DNA of 64,000 nt from Aurantiochytrium sp. KH105 (Eukaryota; Sar; Bigyra; Thraustochytrida; Thraustochytriidae): contig BGKB01000035.1 of the NCBI GenBank assembly GCA_003116975.1, forward strand, positions 372,001-436,000. Direction: 5' to 3'. Made by a program: the position numbers and the translations under genes. Below are positions 49,461-58,880 of this stretch, one piece after another (position 1 is the first letter of the stretch; each line of letters begins with the position of its first letter). The notes under the pieces were generated by a model, which saw nothing but the letters and a program-made list of their open reading frames with translations, did not search any database and was not told the origin of the DNA.

Positions 49461-50951
49461 TCATTTTTTTTCGTTTTCATCCATCCAGAAAGGTCGCCGC
49501 GTTTCACCGCTTGCTTCGAGCTCTCGTAACCTACTTTCGAAATCGTCGAGCTCAAGCAAGACAACCGCAGGTGCCGACAACGATTGACATGGAGCCACAC
49601 CTCCTTTGAAAGGCAAAATATTTTTCCCAAGCTCGCTGTCGCTGTCGCTATCGCTCTCACCATCACAATACCCCTTGCTCTCGATGTCGCTGTCGTAGCG
49701 TGTCGCAAATACGATCGATTCCTCGCCTCCGGGCGCAACTGATGCACTTTCGAGCGGTGCCGAGACGAACATGACCTGCCGGTCGACATCGCGAACTTTT
49801 GACCTATCAGGGACGCTCTCCTGCCGACCGGGAGCCGAACCTGGTTTTCCACCGGCTCGCTTCTTCATTGAAGCTGTCAGCGACCAAAAGTGACCCAGCC
49901 GGCGACTTGCGACGTGATCAATGTGTAGTAATCCGCTCTTTTCTGAAACAGGTGCGCCTTTGCCGGCTGCCGGGTGGCCGAGGAGACGTGGCACTGCGCG
50001 TACCTCTTTATTTTCCATGGTTTGCTCCTGGTCTCCCGGCAGCGCTTGGTCACCTGCGGTGAAATCGCCTTTAAAGTTTTGGGTTTCAGAAGCTGCGCGA
50101 CCCAAGCGCTGAGGCACGTGAAGCCCTGCACTCGATGCTCGGCGATCATTTCGGTCTTGTTGTGCGCGAAAATGATTTCTCTGGACATCAATTTTGCGTT
50201 GCATGTCGCATGCTCGCTGATATTTCTCCTCTGCCTCCTCTTCGAGTCGCCGATCGATTCTCTCGAGAGCCTCCCGATCTTTATCAATAATGCGCGGGTC
50301 GAGCACGAGGTGCAGTCGTTCGTATGGAACATGTGTCATATCACTCCAAAGAAAGCCGTTCCCACGGTAATAATCTTGCGTTTTCAGCTTGTGCATGCGC
50401 TGTGGCGCACGCGCATGTTTACCGGCAAGGATTGAGCGTGCCTGATCCTTTCGATTCGCCATTCGCATTGCCTCGGTCTCACGGTTGTCAGAGTGCCGTT
50501 CTCGAGCCCATCGTTTGTCGTCACGGTTGTCGTGGTGCCGATTTTTGCATGTGCATTTGCTTCCGCGGCCTTGATCACATGAGCAGTGATTACTTCGTTT
50601 TTCTTCGCCATGCACAGAATTGCGCCTTGTTTTGCCTTCATGCGGAGGAGACGCTAACGAGCCGTAACGCTCGGCATTCTCGACCTGTCGAAGATGCAGA
50701 CGCGATCGAATCTTCTTTGATCGCAACTTTACATCCGCCTTGCGCTCTCTTTCGGCGCGTGCTTCTCGACGCATTTGTCGACGAACGTGCGCTTCATGTT
50801 TTGCGTCGAGGTCTGCGCGCTCGGACCATCTTCGTTGATGCTCGGGCATATGATATCCGTCGGTCCAGATGGCCCCTGTTCTCCTGTAGAATTTCCACGA
50901 CTTCTTGAGCACGCCTTCGCGCGTGCACTCGGGCACGTCATCTGTTCGCAT
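49461..50951 (-). CDS. Unknown charged protein
   Basis: I start at ATG 50951 (496 residues). The frame is open upstream to 51071 but begins with GTG, so either this ATG is correct or an upstream exon exists (the peptide DDARVCYQITKNRKKG just before it looks partly coding). The protein is strongly basic in its first 140 residues, with Arg/Lys/Glu-rich helices (RRQMRREARAERERKADVK). It contains a Cys/His-rich patch (HCSCDQGRGSKCTCKNRHH, about 142-162) that could bind metal. It has two similar GxxWTDGYHMP / GFLWSDMTHVP segments (about 28 and 201) that look like an internal duplication. It ends acidic and Ser-rich. I do not recognise a family. Confidence 0.6.
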   Translation of the reverse strand: MRTDDVPECTREGVLKKSWKFYRRTGAIWTDGYHMPEHQRRWSERADLDAKHEAHVRRQMRREARAERERKADVKLRSKKIRSRLHLRQVENAERYGSLASPPHEGKTRRNSVHGEEKRSNHCSCDQGRGSKCTCKNRHHDNRDDKRWARERHSDNRETEAMRMANRKDQARSILAGKHARAPQRMHKLKTQDYYRGNGFLWSDMTHVPYERLHLVLDPRIIDKDREALERIDRRLEEEAEEKYQRACDMQRKIDVQRNHFRAQQDRNDRRASSAGLHVPQRLGRAASETQNFKGDFTAGDQALPGDQEQTMENKEVRAVPRLLGHPAAGKGAPVSEKSGLLHIDHVASRRLGHFWSLTASMKKRAGGKPGSAPGRQESVPDRSKVRDVDRQVMFVSAPLESASVAPGGEESIVFATRYDSDIESKGYCDGESDSDSDSELGKNILPFKGGVAPCQSLSAPAVVLLELDDFESRLRELEASGETRRPFWMDENEKK

Positions 50952-51213
50952 CGTGCTAAAGTTCAAGGAGTAGGTCCCTTTCTTGCGATTCTTGGTGATT
51001 TGATAGCAGACACGGGCGTCGTCCACCAAGCAACCCTGGAGAAGCGACGTACCTTCCCCCTCCCTTTCCACGTCAACCTTCCTTCCCCCCTTCCAGGGCG
51101 CCTTTACCTGGCGGGGACCTCGCTGCCGCGATCAGTGCAAATTGCAGCGCGCAGATTCACCTTTTCATTTTTTTGCTCCGCAATCGCGCCGTCGCCGGTC
51201 CCGTGAACTTTGA
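50952..51213. other. Short divergent spacer
   Basis: About 260 bases lie between the unknown charged gene and the membrane-protein locus. Minus-strand donor-like GTACGT and GTAAAG sequences near 51050-51110 leave room for a first exon of the charged gene. Confidence 0.35.
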
Positions 51214-52449
51214 ATGATCCACGCCCGGTATGCTAGGAAGGTCACCCTTTTATCAACATCGCACACTTTTGACAAAAAGAAGATGAAGAGATCCGTTGGC
51301 GATTCTGCGCAACTCAAATTACACGTGTCCCTTTTTTTATTTTTCTCTTTTGACGAGCAAGCGCCGCAGGACCGTCCGCTGCGGCCCTGCCACGGCCCTG
51401 TTGCAGCGTTATGCAACAGTTGCCGGCCACTGTGGTAAATACCAGTCTGTGTCAGAGCACTGCAGGCGCTACTGCAGCCAGTTTGACTCCGAAATCATCA
51501 CAGGGGCCTGGGAGGCGCTCTTCCTGGTCCCCGGCTTCTTTGCTCTCGGCCCGGCGATCGTCGCCGCCAACTTTGGCAACGACCTGTACCCGTTCATCCG
51601 AGCATTTTTTCAGGTTCACGACTCCACCATCGGCTCAGGCACGAACAGCGCATGTCCTCCGGACCTCGCTTCCTACGATTTGGTCCTCCTAACCATATCG
51701 GGCCTCTTCATGGCACTGACGCTTGCGGCGGACGCATATGACCTCTGGGCTTGGCCCTCGGACCTCACTGTGGCGCAGATTAATCTTTCGCGAACCTGGC
51801 CAGAACACTTTCCCATGGCACTTATTTGCCTCGCGAAACTGGTGGTCTTGCTCCCAATTGGGCGGTATATGTGTTCAGGTCGTACCTGCCCGTGCTCTCG
51901 CCCTTCGTTGCTGCAGTCCTGTGCGAACTCATTTCGCGCATCGCTCAGCGAATCACTGGGCAGACCTGCGAATGGGATCACTCGAGAAGGTTCCTGGGTA
52001 ATCACACAGACTTCCCAATCGTTTTGGCGGAGCACTTCTCGGTCTTCTTCGGCAGGGTCCCACCAGTCATGCTTACGGTGGTCTCCCTTGCTGTCTTCGG
52101 CATCACTCTCGGGATCGACGGGGGCGTGGGCCTGCTTGGCCACGACGATCGCGTATTGTGTACGCCGTTCGATTACAGGGTCGGGTGTTGGGTGTTCGTC
52201 GCATACATTGTGTATTTGCACGTGCTTCAATTCGTCAACAGTGTGCAAAATCTTTATGGCGTTCGCTTCCTTGTTAAAGGGGGCAACCCGGCGGACCTGC
52301 TCGCCCATCGTCGACGCCTTCCGTGTGCCAATATGCTTGGACTGTGCTTGATGCAAGACAATGGCAAGCGGAGGAGCGACTCAAACACGCGTCGTAGCTC
52401 CAAAAGGGTTCAAGACATTACTGCGACCGCTGAACCGCAGATGAGCTGA
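51214..52449 (+). CDS. Multi-pass membrane protein with an apparent frameshift
   Basis: Hydrophobic segments continue across two frames. Frame A (about 51407-51860) encodes GAWEALFLVPGFFALGPAIV, YDLVLLTISGLFMALTLAAD and FPMALICLAKLVVLLP. Then, with no stop codon needed, the coding signal moves back one base to frame B (about 51860-52449), with SYLPVLSPFVAAVLCELI, VPPVMLTVVSLAVFGITLGI and CWVFVAYIVYLHVLQFV. The shift lies within 51845-51870. The total is about six membrane helices. No GT-AG intron of fitting length spans the junction, so an indel (sequencing error, recent mutation or frameshifting) is likeliest. The 5' end may be an exon from ATG 51214 or 51283 spliced at 51325 to 51407 (82-base GT-AG, frame-compatible), but this is weak. 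No family recognised. Confidence 0.45.
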
Positions 52450-52681
52450 AAACAAGAAAGAATACGATACCACCATACCATCACTTCTTCTGCAAAGCGA
52501 TTGCTGAGGAGATGATGTTTACGAGCATACAAGCATTCAAGGAGAACAATATCCAAGAGGTCCTAAAATGCATTTTTCAGAGCTGAAGTAGGAGCGATGC
52601 CATGACAATCTGGAAAAGGAAGAGAAAGGAATTATAAGTGAATCTTGGTCTCCTGCGTCAAAGCATTGCCGTGACTTTTTC

Positions 52682-55600
52682 CTAATGAAGGTCTGAGCCC
52701 TCGCGCGCAGCTTCGAGCTCGTCCTGGTAGCTCCATCGTGCATCCTCCTGAGCCCAAGAAGCTCGAAAGGTTTCGAATTTGAAGATTTCATGCTCGCTTC
52801 GCGTGATGCGAGCGCATTCCAAAAGATGGTACTTTTCTGGCGCTGTTGGCACCGAGAGGGTCGACCACAAAACCTCCATGACCAGCTCACGTGTCTTCCG
52901 TTGCAGCGCACCCTGGATGCGAGCGGCTACTGTACGTTCCGCGACAAAGACCCCCCGCGCGGAGCCCTTGGGACCGTCGAGGGAAGATACGCTCTGCTGC
53001 GATAATGAGGCGACGTGTGGAGCAGCGCTCTTACGGCGTCCTCGCTTTGGAAACGGGTCCTCTCCTGGCGCCGCAAACACTCGCTCAGTGAACAAGATCG
53101 TATCGCCCGTGACGAGATCACCGGTGCACTCGATGGAAAAGAAGCGAGCCGCGTTCGTTTTGGCCGCTCTTCGCGTCAACGTATCTCGGGCCGTGGTCGT
53201 TGCAAATTGTGCAGGAAGCGAGGGCGCAGATTCAATCTTGTCTGCATTGAGCGCCTTGACTCGCAAGCGATACATGGCACAGACCTCGAGGTCCGAGACG
53301 AGTGCCAAAGTGTCTTTGCCATCGTACACTGTTATCCACTGCCGTTCGGTAGGAGGAATGGGCCCGCGCTGCTTGGTTCGCGATACTTGCGACTTGTTGC
53401 CAGCCGGTACTCGCTCATCTGGCAGTCGCTCCACCAGCATAGCCTCTAGCACATAACGATGCGCCCCGCCAAAGCCAGGATACCACTTGACACGAAAATG
53501 CCGTGGACCAGCCTCAACCACAACAGGCTGTCGCGGCGTTTCCGGCGCAGTGAAGACGACCAAATCATTGGAAGGCGTTGAAAGCGATCTGCGCAACTCG
53601 CACTGGAGCGCAAAAATATGGCGCGTGTTTGGCGCAAGACCAGTCACCCGCGCCTCAGTCTTTGTGCCGCGATACACCACGTGCCAATTCGGCCTTGACG
53701 TGGCCCCAAGAGCAGGCGAAGGCCCATCCATCGTGGACGACGCCTTCATTGCAGCTGAAGAGGCCATCGTTGTCGTCGTCGCCGCAGCTGTCCCCGCCGT
53801 CGCGGCTGCAGACTTTCCTACAGCTTCGCGGTGCAGGAGGACATGCGTCATTTCTGGTCGTCGCCACCATTTCGCAAACTCAGCATACGAGACAACGCCG
53901 TCTCCATTTGTGTCGAGCTCTTGCATAGCTTCGGTGAAAGAAGGACCTTGAACACGAAGTCCAAGGTCGCCAAAGAGCTCCGCAAGTTCTTGCGCATCCA
54001 TTTTCCCGTCGACGTTCTTATCATATCGCATGAAGGTCTTGCGAAGAGTCGCATCGGAAACACCGCCCTTGGTTTCCATGCGGGGATCTTGCGCCCACTC
54101 GCCGACGACCTTATTCCAACTGTCCTTTTTGGCATTGAGCGACTCTTTCGCACGCGATCTGCGATTAAGGAGCTCGAGATCCGGCGTGGTCCATTGCAAA
54201 GAGACTGCATCTGTAGTGACTTCATGAACAATACGCGGGGCCGGAGGTGCAACGGCAGGCATGTGAACCACCAGCGCTGCGCTCATGCGACTCGTAACAG
54301 TTGAAGACGATACGGACATTGAAGTGGGCCCACTCGCGGCCTCGCGAGGAGGCACGGAAAGCGAAAAGACGCGAAATTGATACCCCGACCCCGGTTGAAG
54401 GCCTGTTAGCACGCATCGCGGCTCTGACCCGCGATACATGATCTCGTAAACCTCGAGATGGGTTACAGGTTCATCAAGCTGACCCACACTGGGGAGGCTT
54501 GCTGCTGTCTGAGATGTATCATCCGTCGCCCCATCTACAGGATGCCTGCGCGCGCGTCGCTTCTTCAGGACAACTTTGAGTGCTGGTTTTTCATGGGCAT
54601 CCTTGGCTGCGAGTGGTAGTTCGGCAAAATAGGGCCTCGGCACATCAAGTCGTTCAGCAATGGCCTGTGCGTCGGGCGCTGAGGTGTCATCGCCAGGGTT
54701 TGCCACAGCCTTGCTAACGTACCAGTCAGACCCTCGCAGCACAGAAACGAGAACATCGTCGGTCGAGCGTTTGGCTGACAGACTACCTTCACGCTGGAAG
54801 TCGACTTCTTCGTCGGCAACACAGCGACACAAGACATAGGTGAGTCCGCGAGACTGGCTTGACGAAGCAGAAGGGGCACTTTGCGCTTTGACCATCAACG
54901 TCTTGAGATGCGACCACGAGAGCGCATCCGCTCGAGCGGGGAGTGCCTCGATCGTGTCAATGAGAGACCCTCCGGGAAGATCTGGAGCTGCCATAGTCTC
55001 CAAAGCAGCATAAAGCTGCGGGTGCGCGTTTTCGAGTGTATCAAGAAATGACTCCGGGTCCACCGCACCGGTGTTGGCCGTGTCAAGCGCCCGGAAAACG
55101 TCTCGAATCTCGCGAACACTGGTCTTGACCGTGGGTGCGCCATTGCCCCATGCAAGTGTAAGCGTTGTGGGGGCTAAGCTCTTGACAACGGGAACCGCCG
55201 GAGGCGCCGGGGCAGTCAGGAAGGAGGCATACGTGAAGGGCGACGATCCATAGCCATTGAAGGCGCGGATGCGGAAAAAGTAGCGTACGCCGGCCTCGAG
55301 ACCCCGGAGCGTGAATTCGCCAGCTTGAGCCTTGCCGCTGGCGGCTGAAGGCGGATCGCGAAAAATTTCCTTAAACTCGTGCTGCCGGTGTGACTTGCTT
55401 CCCTCACGACCGCATGATTCGAGCACATAAAAGGTTGGAAACATGCTTCCTTCCCGCGGACGCCACCGCAGCATGAGAGCTGTCTGCCGATCCGCCTCGG
55501 GGAACTCGTGCACGGGCCCCAGCTCGAGGACAGGGCAAAGCGGGCTTTCGCCTTGAGTTTGCAGAGCGAGCGTACGAGAAATTTCGCGGTTCGTCTCGGC

Positions 55601-57952
55601 CAAAGCCTCGAGGCCCTCGAGTGCACTCATGCGTTCACTGAGCGACCACTTTGATACCTCGCACGAAGACGGAGGAGGCTTGCGAAAGTCGGCGGGTTCA
55701 CGATCGCCAGTCCGCAGCACACGGCGTGCGCGGCGCTCAAAGTCGGGCAAGGGCGTCCGGACCCATCCCTGCTTCACTTTGCCGTTGCGTAAAAGCAGGG
55801 GAAGAGATTTGACAACGTTGCCAGTGTCATCGTCTTGGTCGCCTTCATCCTGCGAAAACTCTGTTTCGTAGGCGTCCTGGTCGTCTTCGTCGTCAGCGTT
55901 CCCGGTCCCCACAGGGGCAGGTCGAACATCGTATGCACTCGTGAGCCCGGTGACGTGGCAGCATGCTTCCCATGAGCAATAATCTCCAGCGCGCAAGGTA
56001 AGCAGGGCATCTCCGCGTGCTCCCGGGCGTGGGCCATGGCCCGTAAAGCTGAGAAACTCTTTGCGCGATATCCGGTCGTTGCCGTCCGTGTCAAAGAGTG
56101 TGGTGAGAATTCGAACCTCGTGCGGCTGCACGGCAATGCCAGCATCTTGCATCATTTGCCGAAAGCGCTTGGGATTGAGCTCGAGGGTGTCCTCAATTTT
56201 GCGTACCTCCTCGGGCGTGGCCTCGGAGGCCTCGCGGCCATCGCTCGCCATCATGCGGCGCACCTCTCGATCAACGGCGAAATCAAAGATTTCTGCAAAG
56301 TCGATGCCCGGACGATTGAGAAACTTGAGAAGAACATTGTGCACTGTCGACGACGGATTGCATGTGTCGCATACGTTTGGGGGCAGAAGATCCCACGTTG
56401 CCTTGCACTTTGCTGCTGTTTTGAAGTTGACGGACCATTGGACAAAGTCGGCAAAGAGCGCTGGGTCAACGGCCTTGAGCTGTTCGCCTACATATCTCCA
56501 ATGCGTCTCGTCGGTGGCGCCTCCTTCTCCGCTAGAACCAGGCTTGTCGATGTGCTGGAGAGCGTCAAGGGCGCGACTGCGAAGGTCCTTTTGAGCTGCC
56601 CACTCCTTGTACGTTTCTGCCGCCTTTTCTTCGCGCTGACGGACCAGTTCGCGAATGCGATCGCGACGCGTTTGCGATTCCTTGGCAGCACGGAAATCGT
56701 CGTCGAGGGCGTCACCGTCTTCGTCTCGAAAGTTTTCTCGAAAGAGGTGGCCCTCTTTTCGGAGAGAGGACCTGGCCGCCTCGAGGTCTTTGCGGTTGGT
56801 CGCGTATGCGTACTTTTGCTTGGCTGCACCGGAGGAGCGCGCAATAATTTCAACACTGTTCGTCGCGGCCATGCTGCCTCGTTTCGTGCGCACTGCCTTG
56901 GGAGCGCCACGGCTAAAGTCCATGCGACCATTTTCCTTGTTGGCTCTCGTTCCGTACAAGACGCGCTTCTTCTTCCGGAAGGTGTCCGCGGCTGCCTCGT
57001 CATCGAGACGAGTCGCTGCCTCATCGTCGTCATCGCTATCATCGGGAAGACGTACGCGCATGCGGTTCTTTTTGGCGATGAAGCCATCGTGAACCTGACT
57101 CGCGTACTGGCGGTCCTCTTTTTTGCGGTTCTCGGCCACGGTGTCACGGCGTGTAGCATCCTCCTCGACCCACTTGGCGAGCCTTCCGAGACCGAGCGCA
57201 CTGAGGACGCGTCGCTCAGCGGCATCAAGTGGAAGCTCCTGAAGGTCCGTCTTGGCGGTAGCCTTGTCGAGCCGCTCGTACATGGCTTCTTGAGCGCGTG
57301 CGTATTCGGCCTGGAGAAGACGGTGAAAGATCTTGTTGTACTTGGCCGTATCAGGGTTGTGAAGGTTTCTCTTGTCATGCGCAGCCTGCTTTGCGCGAGG
57401 CGCCGTGTATTTGAGGCTGGGAATAATAAAGTCACCCTCGCGATCGACCTGTTCGGCGTATTCGGACATGACTTCTTGTGCGTTGAGACTAAAGGTTTTG
57501 GCCAGCGCTTGATCAACGGGAACATTTTCGAATTCGTGACCGTGTTCCGGGTGTTTGGACCATTTGTAGAACTCACTTTGCAGCGTGCGGCGCTTGCGAA
57601 GCTCTTCGCGGGACACATTGTGCGCTGGGTCTCGATCGCATGGCAGGCCGCGATAGCTGTCTTGTTTGTAGACGCCACGCAGACAGTCCACTGCGCTGAG
57701 TGCGATGGCTACCTCGAACCACTGCTCCGTGTCGGCGCAGCGCTCGCTGTCGAGCTGGTCGAGGAGTTGAAGGGCACGCTCGAAGCTTTCTTTGTGCTGA
57801 AGCCACTCGGCAAATTGTTGTTTGCTCTGCTCTTTACGCGCCTCTTCACGGAGACGCTGCTTTCTGTCCTCGAGCATTTTCTCGTACCGCTCATCCTCGA
57901 GATCGCGCTCTTTGCGTTCGAGCCATTCCGCGTGCGACATTTTGGCGGCCAT
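52682..57952 (-). CDS. Large EF-hand / fibronectin type III protein with nested domains
   Basis: One exon of 1756 residues from ATG 57952. The N-terminal 450 residues are Glu/Arg/Lys-rich coiled coil. An EF-hand (DTDGNDRISRKE, about 621-632) precedes an acidic linker (about 685-712). FN3-1 spans about 803-915 (RYFFRIRAFNGYGSSPF). FN3-2 starts at about 916, but after its B strand (TLTLAWGNG, 930-938) a stretch of about 95 residues with a degenerate EF-hand (ALDTANTGAVDPESF) intervenes before the C strand (LTYVLCRC, 1037). FN3-3 (about 1233-1470) likewise has an EF-hand pair (YDKNVDGKMDAQE, LDTNGDGVVSYAEF; about 1310-1359) between B strand SLQW and C strand HVLLHREAV. FN3-4 spans about 1472-1590. 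A conserved-looking C-terminal domain follows. A Ca2+-responsive scaffold, perhaps axonemal or cytoskeletal, is inference. Confidence 0.85.
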   Translation of the reverse strand: MAAKMSHAEWLERKERDLEDERYEKMLEDRKQRLREEARKEQSKQQFAEWLQHKESFERALQLLDQLDSERCADTEQWFEVAIALSAVDCLRGVYKQDSYRGLPCDRDPAHNVSREELRKRRTLQSEFYKWSKHPEHGHEFENVPVDQALAKTFSLNAQEVMSEYAEQVDREGDFIIPSLKYTAPRAKQAAHDKRNLHNPDTAKYNKIFHRLLQAEYARAQEAMYERLDKATAKTDLQELPLDAAERRVLSALGLGRLAKWVEEDATRRDTVAENRKKEDRQYASQVHDGFIAKKNRMRVRLPDDSDDDDEAATRLDDEAAADTFRKKKRVLYGTRANKENGRMDFSRGAPKAVRTKRGSMAATNSVEIIARSSGAAKQKYAYATNRKDLEAARSSLRKEGHLFRENFRDEDGDALDDDFRAAKESQTRRDRIRELVRQREEKAAETYKEWAAQKDLRSRALDALQHIDKPGSSGEGGATDETHWRYVGEQLKAVDPALFADFVQWSVNFKTAAKCKATWDLLPPNVCDTCNPSSTVHNVLLKFLNRPGIDFAEIFDFAVDREVRRMMASDGREASEATPEEVRKIEDTLELNPKRFRQMMQDAGIAVQPHEVRILTTLFDTDGNDRISRKEFLSFTGHGPRPGARGDALLTLRAGDYCSWEACCHVTGLTSAYDVRPAPVGTGNADDEDDQDAYETEFSQDEGDQDDDTGNVVKSLPLLLRNGKVKQGWVRTPLPDFERRARRVLRTGDREPADFRKPPPSSCEVSKWSLSERMSALEGLEALAETNREISRTLALQTQGESPLCPVLELGPVHEFPEADRQTALMLRWRPREGSMFPTFYVLESCGREGSKSHRQHEFKEIFRDPPSAASGKAQAGEFTLRGLEAGVRYFFRIRAFNGYGSSPFTYASFLTAPAPPAVPVVKSLAPTTLTLAWGNGAPTVKTSVREIRDVFRALDTANTGAVDPESFLDTLENAHPQLYAALETMAAPDLPGGSLIDTIEALPARADALSWSHLKTLMVKAQSAPSASSSQSRGLTYVLCRCVADEEVDFQREGSLSAKRSTDDVLVSVLRGSDWYVSKAVANPGDDTSAPDAQAIAERLDVPRPYFAELPLAAKDAHEKPALKVVLKKRRARRHPVDGATDDTSQTAASLPSVGQLDEPVTHLEVYEIMYRGSEPRCVLTGLQPGSGYQFRVFSLSVPPREAASGPTSMSVSSSTVTSRMSAALVVHMPAVAPPAPRIVHEVTTDAVSLQWTTPDLELLNRRSRAKESLNAKKDSWNKVVGEWAQDPRMETKGGVSDATLRKTFMRYDKNVDGKMDAQELAELFGDLGLRVQGPSFTEAMQELDTNGDGVVSYAEFAKWWRRPEMTHVLLHREAVGKSAAATAGTAAATTTTMASSAAMKASSTMDGPSPALGATSRPNWHVVYRGTKTEARVTGLAPNTRHIFALQCELRRSLSTPSNDLVVFTAPETPRQPVVVEAGPRHFRVKWYPGFGGAHRYVLEAMLVERLPDERVPAGNKSQVSRTKQRGPIPPTERQWITVYDGKDTLALVSDLEVCAMYRLRVKALNADKIESAPSLPAQFATTTARDTLTRRAAKTNAARFFSIECTGDLVTGDTILFTERVFAAPGEDPFPKRGRRKSAAPHVASLSQQSVSSLDGPKGSARGVFVAERTVAARIQGALQRKTRELVMEVLWSTLSVPTAPEKYHLLECARITRSEHEIFKFETFRASWAQEDARWSYQDELEAAREGSDLH

Positions 57953-58044
57953 TTTCTTTATGCGAGTGTCGAGACAAGCTTCGTTCTCGAACGAAGTTCT
58001 GCCGCGTCTCTCCTCGATCGCAAGTTGACCAGCTCGCTTATGTT

Positions 58045-58074
58045 TGCGTCTGCGTCTGCGTCTGCGTCTGCGTC
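58045..58074. repeat. (TGCGTC)5 hexanucleotide tract
   Basis: Five perfect units lie about 95-120 bases upstream of the FN3-gene start codon. Confidence 0.95.
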
Positions 58075-58761
58075 AACGGCGGAGACGCGGCGGTCCGCAC
58101 CGATAGACTTTTTGGCGATTTATCCGTCTTCGCTTTTGACGCAGAAATGCAGGTCGTGCCCGCGCGCGAATGATAATGCAGCGCAATACGAGACAGGACA
58201 AGACCCCTCCAAAGGGCAAAGCAAAGCAGAATGCGAGAGAGAGAAACGGAGAACGTCCCAGCCAGGCTTGGGACTCTATGTGGGGTACTCTAGATGTCTT
58301 TGTTATTTACATAAATTAGCATCTCGTTAATCTGAGGAATAGGATCATTTATTTGCCCCCAATTTGTCTATGATACCCCCACGATTGGTCTTGACCGTTT
58401 CGTTCCGGCTGAGTCGCTGGGTCGGGCCAACTACTCAACCACGAAAAGTAGATAGGCCTAGATGTCTTGGTGGGGCTGCTGAGTCGATGGTAAATGAGGC
58501 AAGATGGGCGCTAGCCTATCAAGAAAGTTGAATATAATGTAGGCCTAGCAAGAAAGTTATCTGCTGGAGGAGAGTCGAGGGATCCGGCGGCATCACAAGG
58601 CCGACCGAATCAGCATCTATCGCCAGCCTCATGAGCAAAGTAAGAAAGTAGAGCGGCCACGATCGTCGCCGCCGCCTTACACACACACTGTGGAATAAAG
58701 TCGTCCAAAAAAACGGACGCGCGAGAAAAAGGCAGGCCCGGAAGCGCAAAGTGCGGAATAG

Positions 58762-58880
58762 CGGCTATACGCCACTTCCGCGGATCCGCACAAGTGGGCT
58801 AAGCCGCTAGCCGCGCGCGAAAGCGTGGAAATTCCGCCGCGCAAGTGGGGCATACGCGGCCGCAAGTGGAGAATACGGCC
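58762..58880. promoter_or_regulatory. Cluster of CGCAAGTGG-type motifs
   Basis: On alternating strands there are CGCCACTTCCGC, CGCACAAGTGGGC, GCGCAAGTGGGGCATACGC (58839) and CGCAAGTGGAGAATACG (58861). The last matches the reverse complement of the 21-base duplication at 7666-7707. The cluster lies 270-390 bases upstream of the Myb/SANT-like gene. Function as binding sites is inferred from clustering. Confidence 0.45.

Noticed and set aside
51770..51878. GT-AG intron to explain the frame jump in the membrane-protein gene
   Set aside because: The interval has the wrong length modulo three for the two frames and would delete a good membrane helix.
56036..58330. 764-residue plus-strand ORF antisense to the FN3/EF-hand gene
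   Set aside because: It is the mirror of a secure coding sequence; high GC and codon bias keep the opposite frame open. No domain, and it begins inside the other gene.
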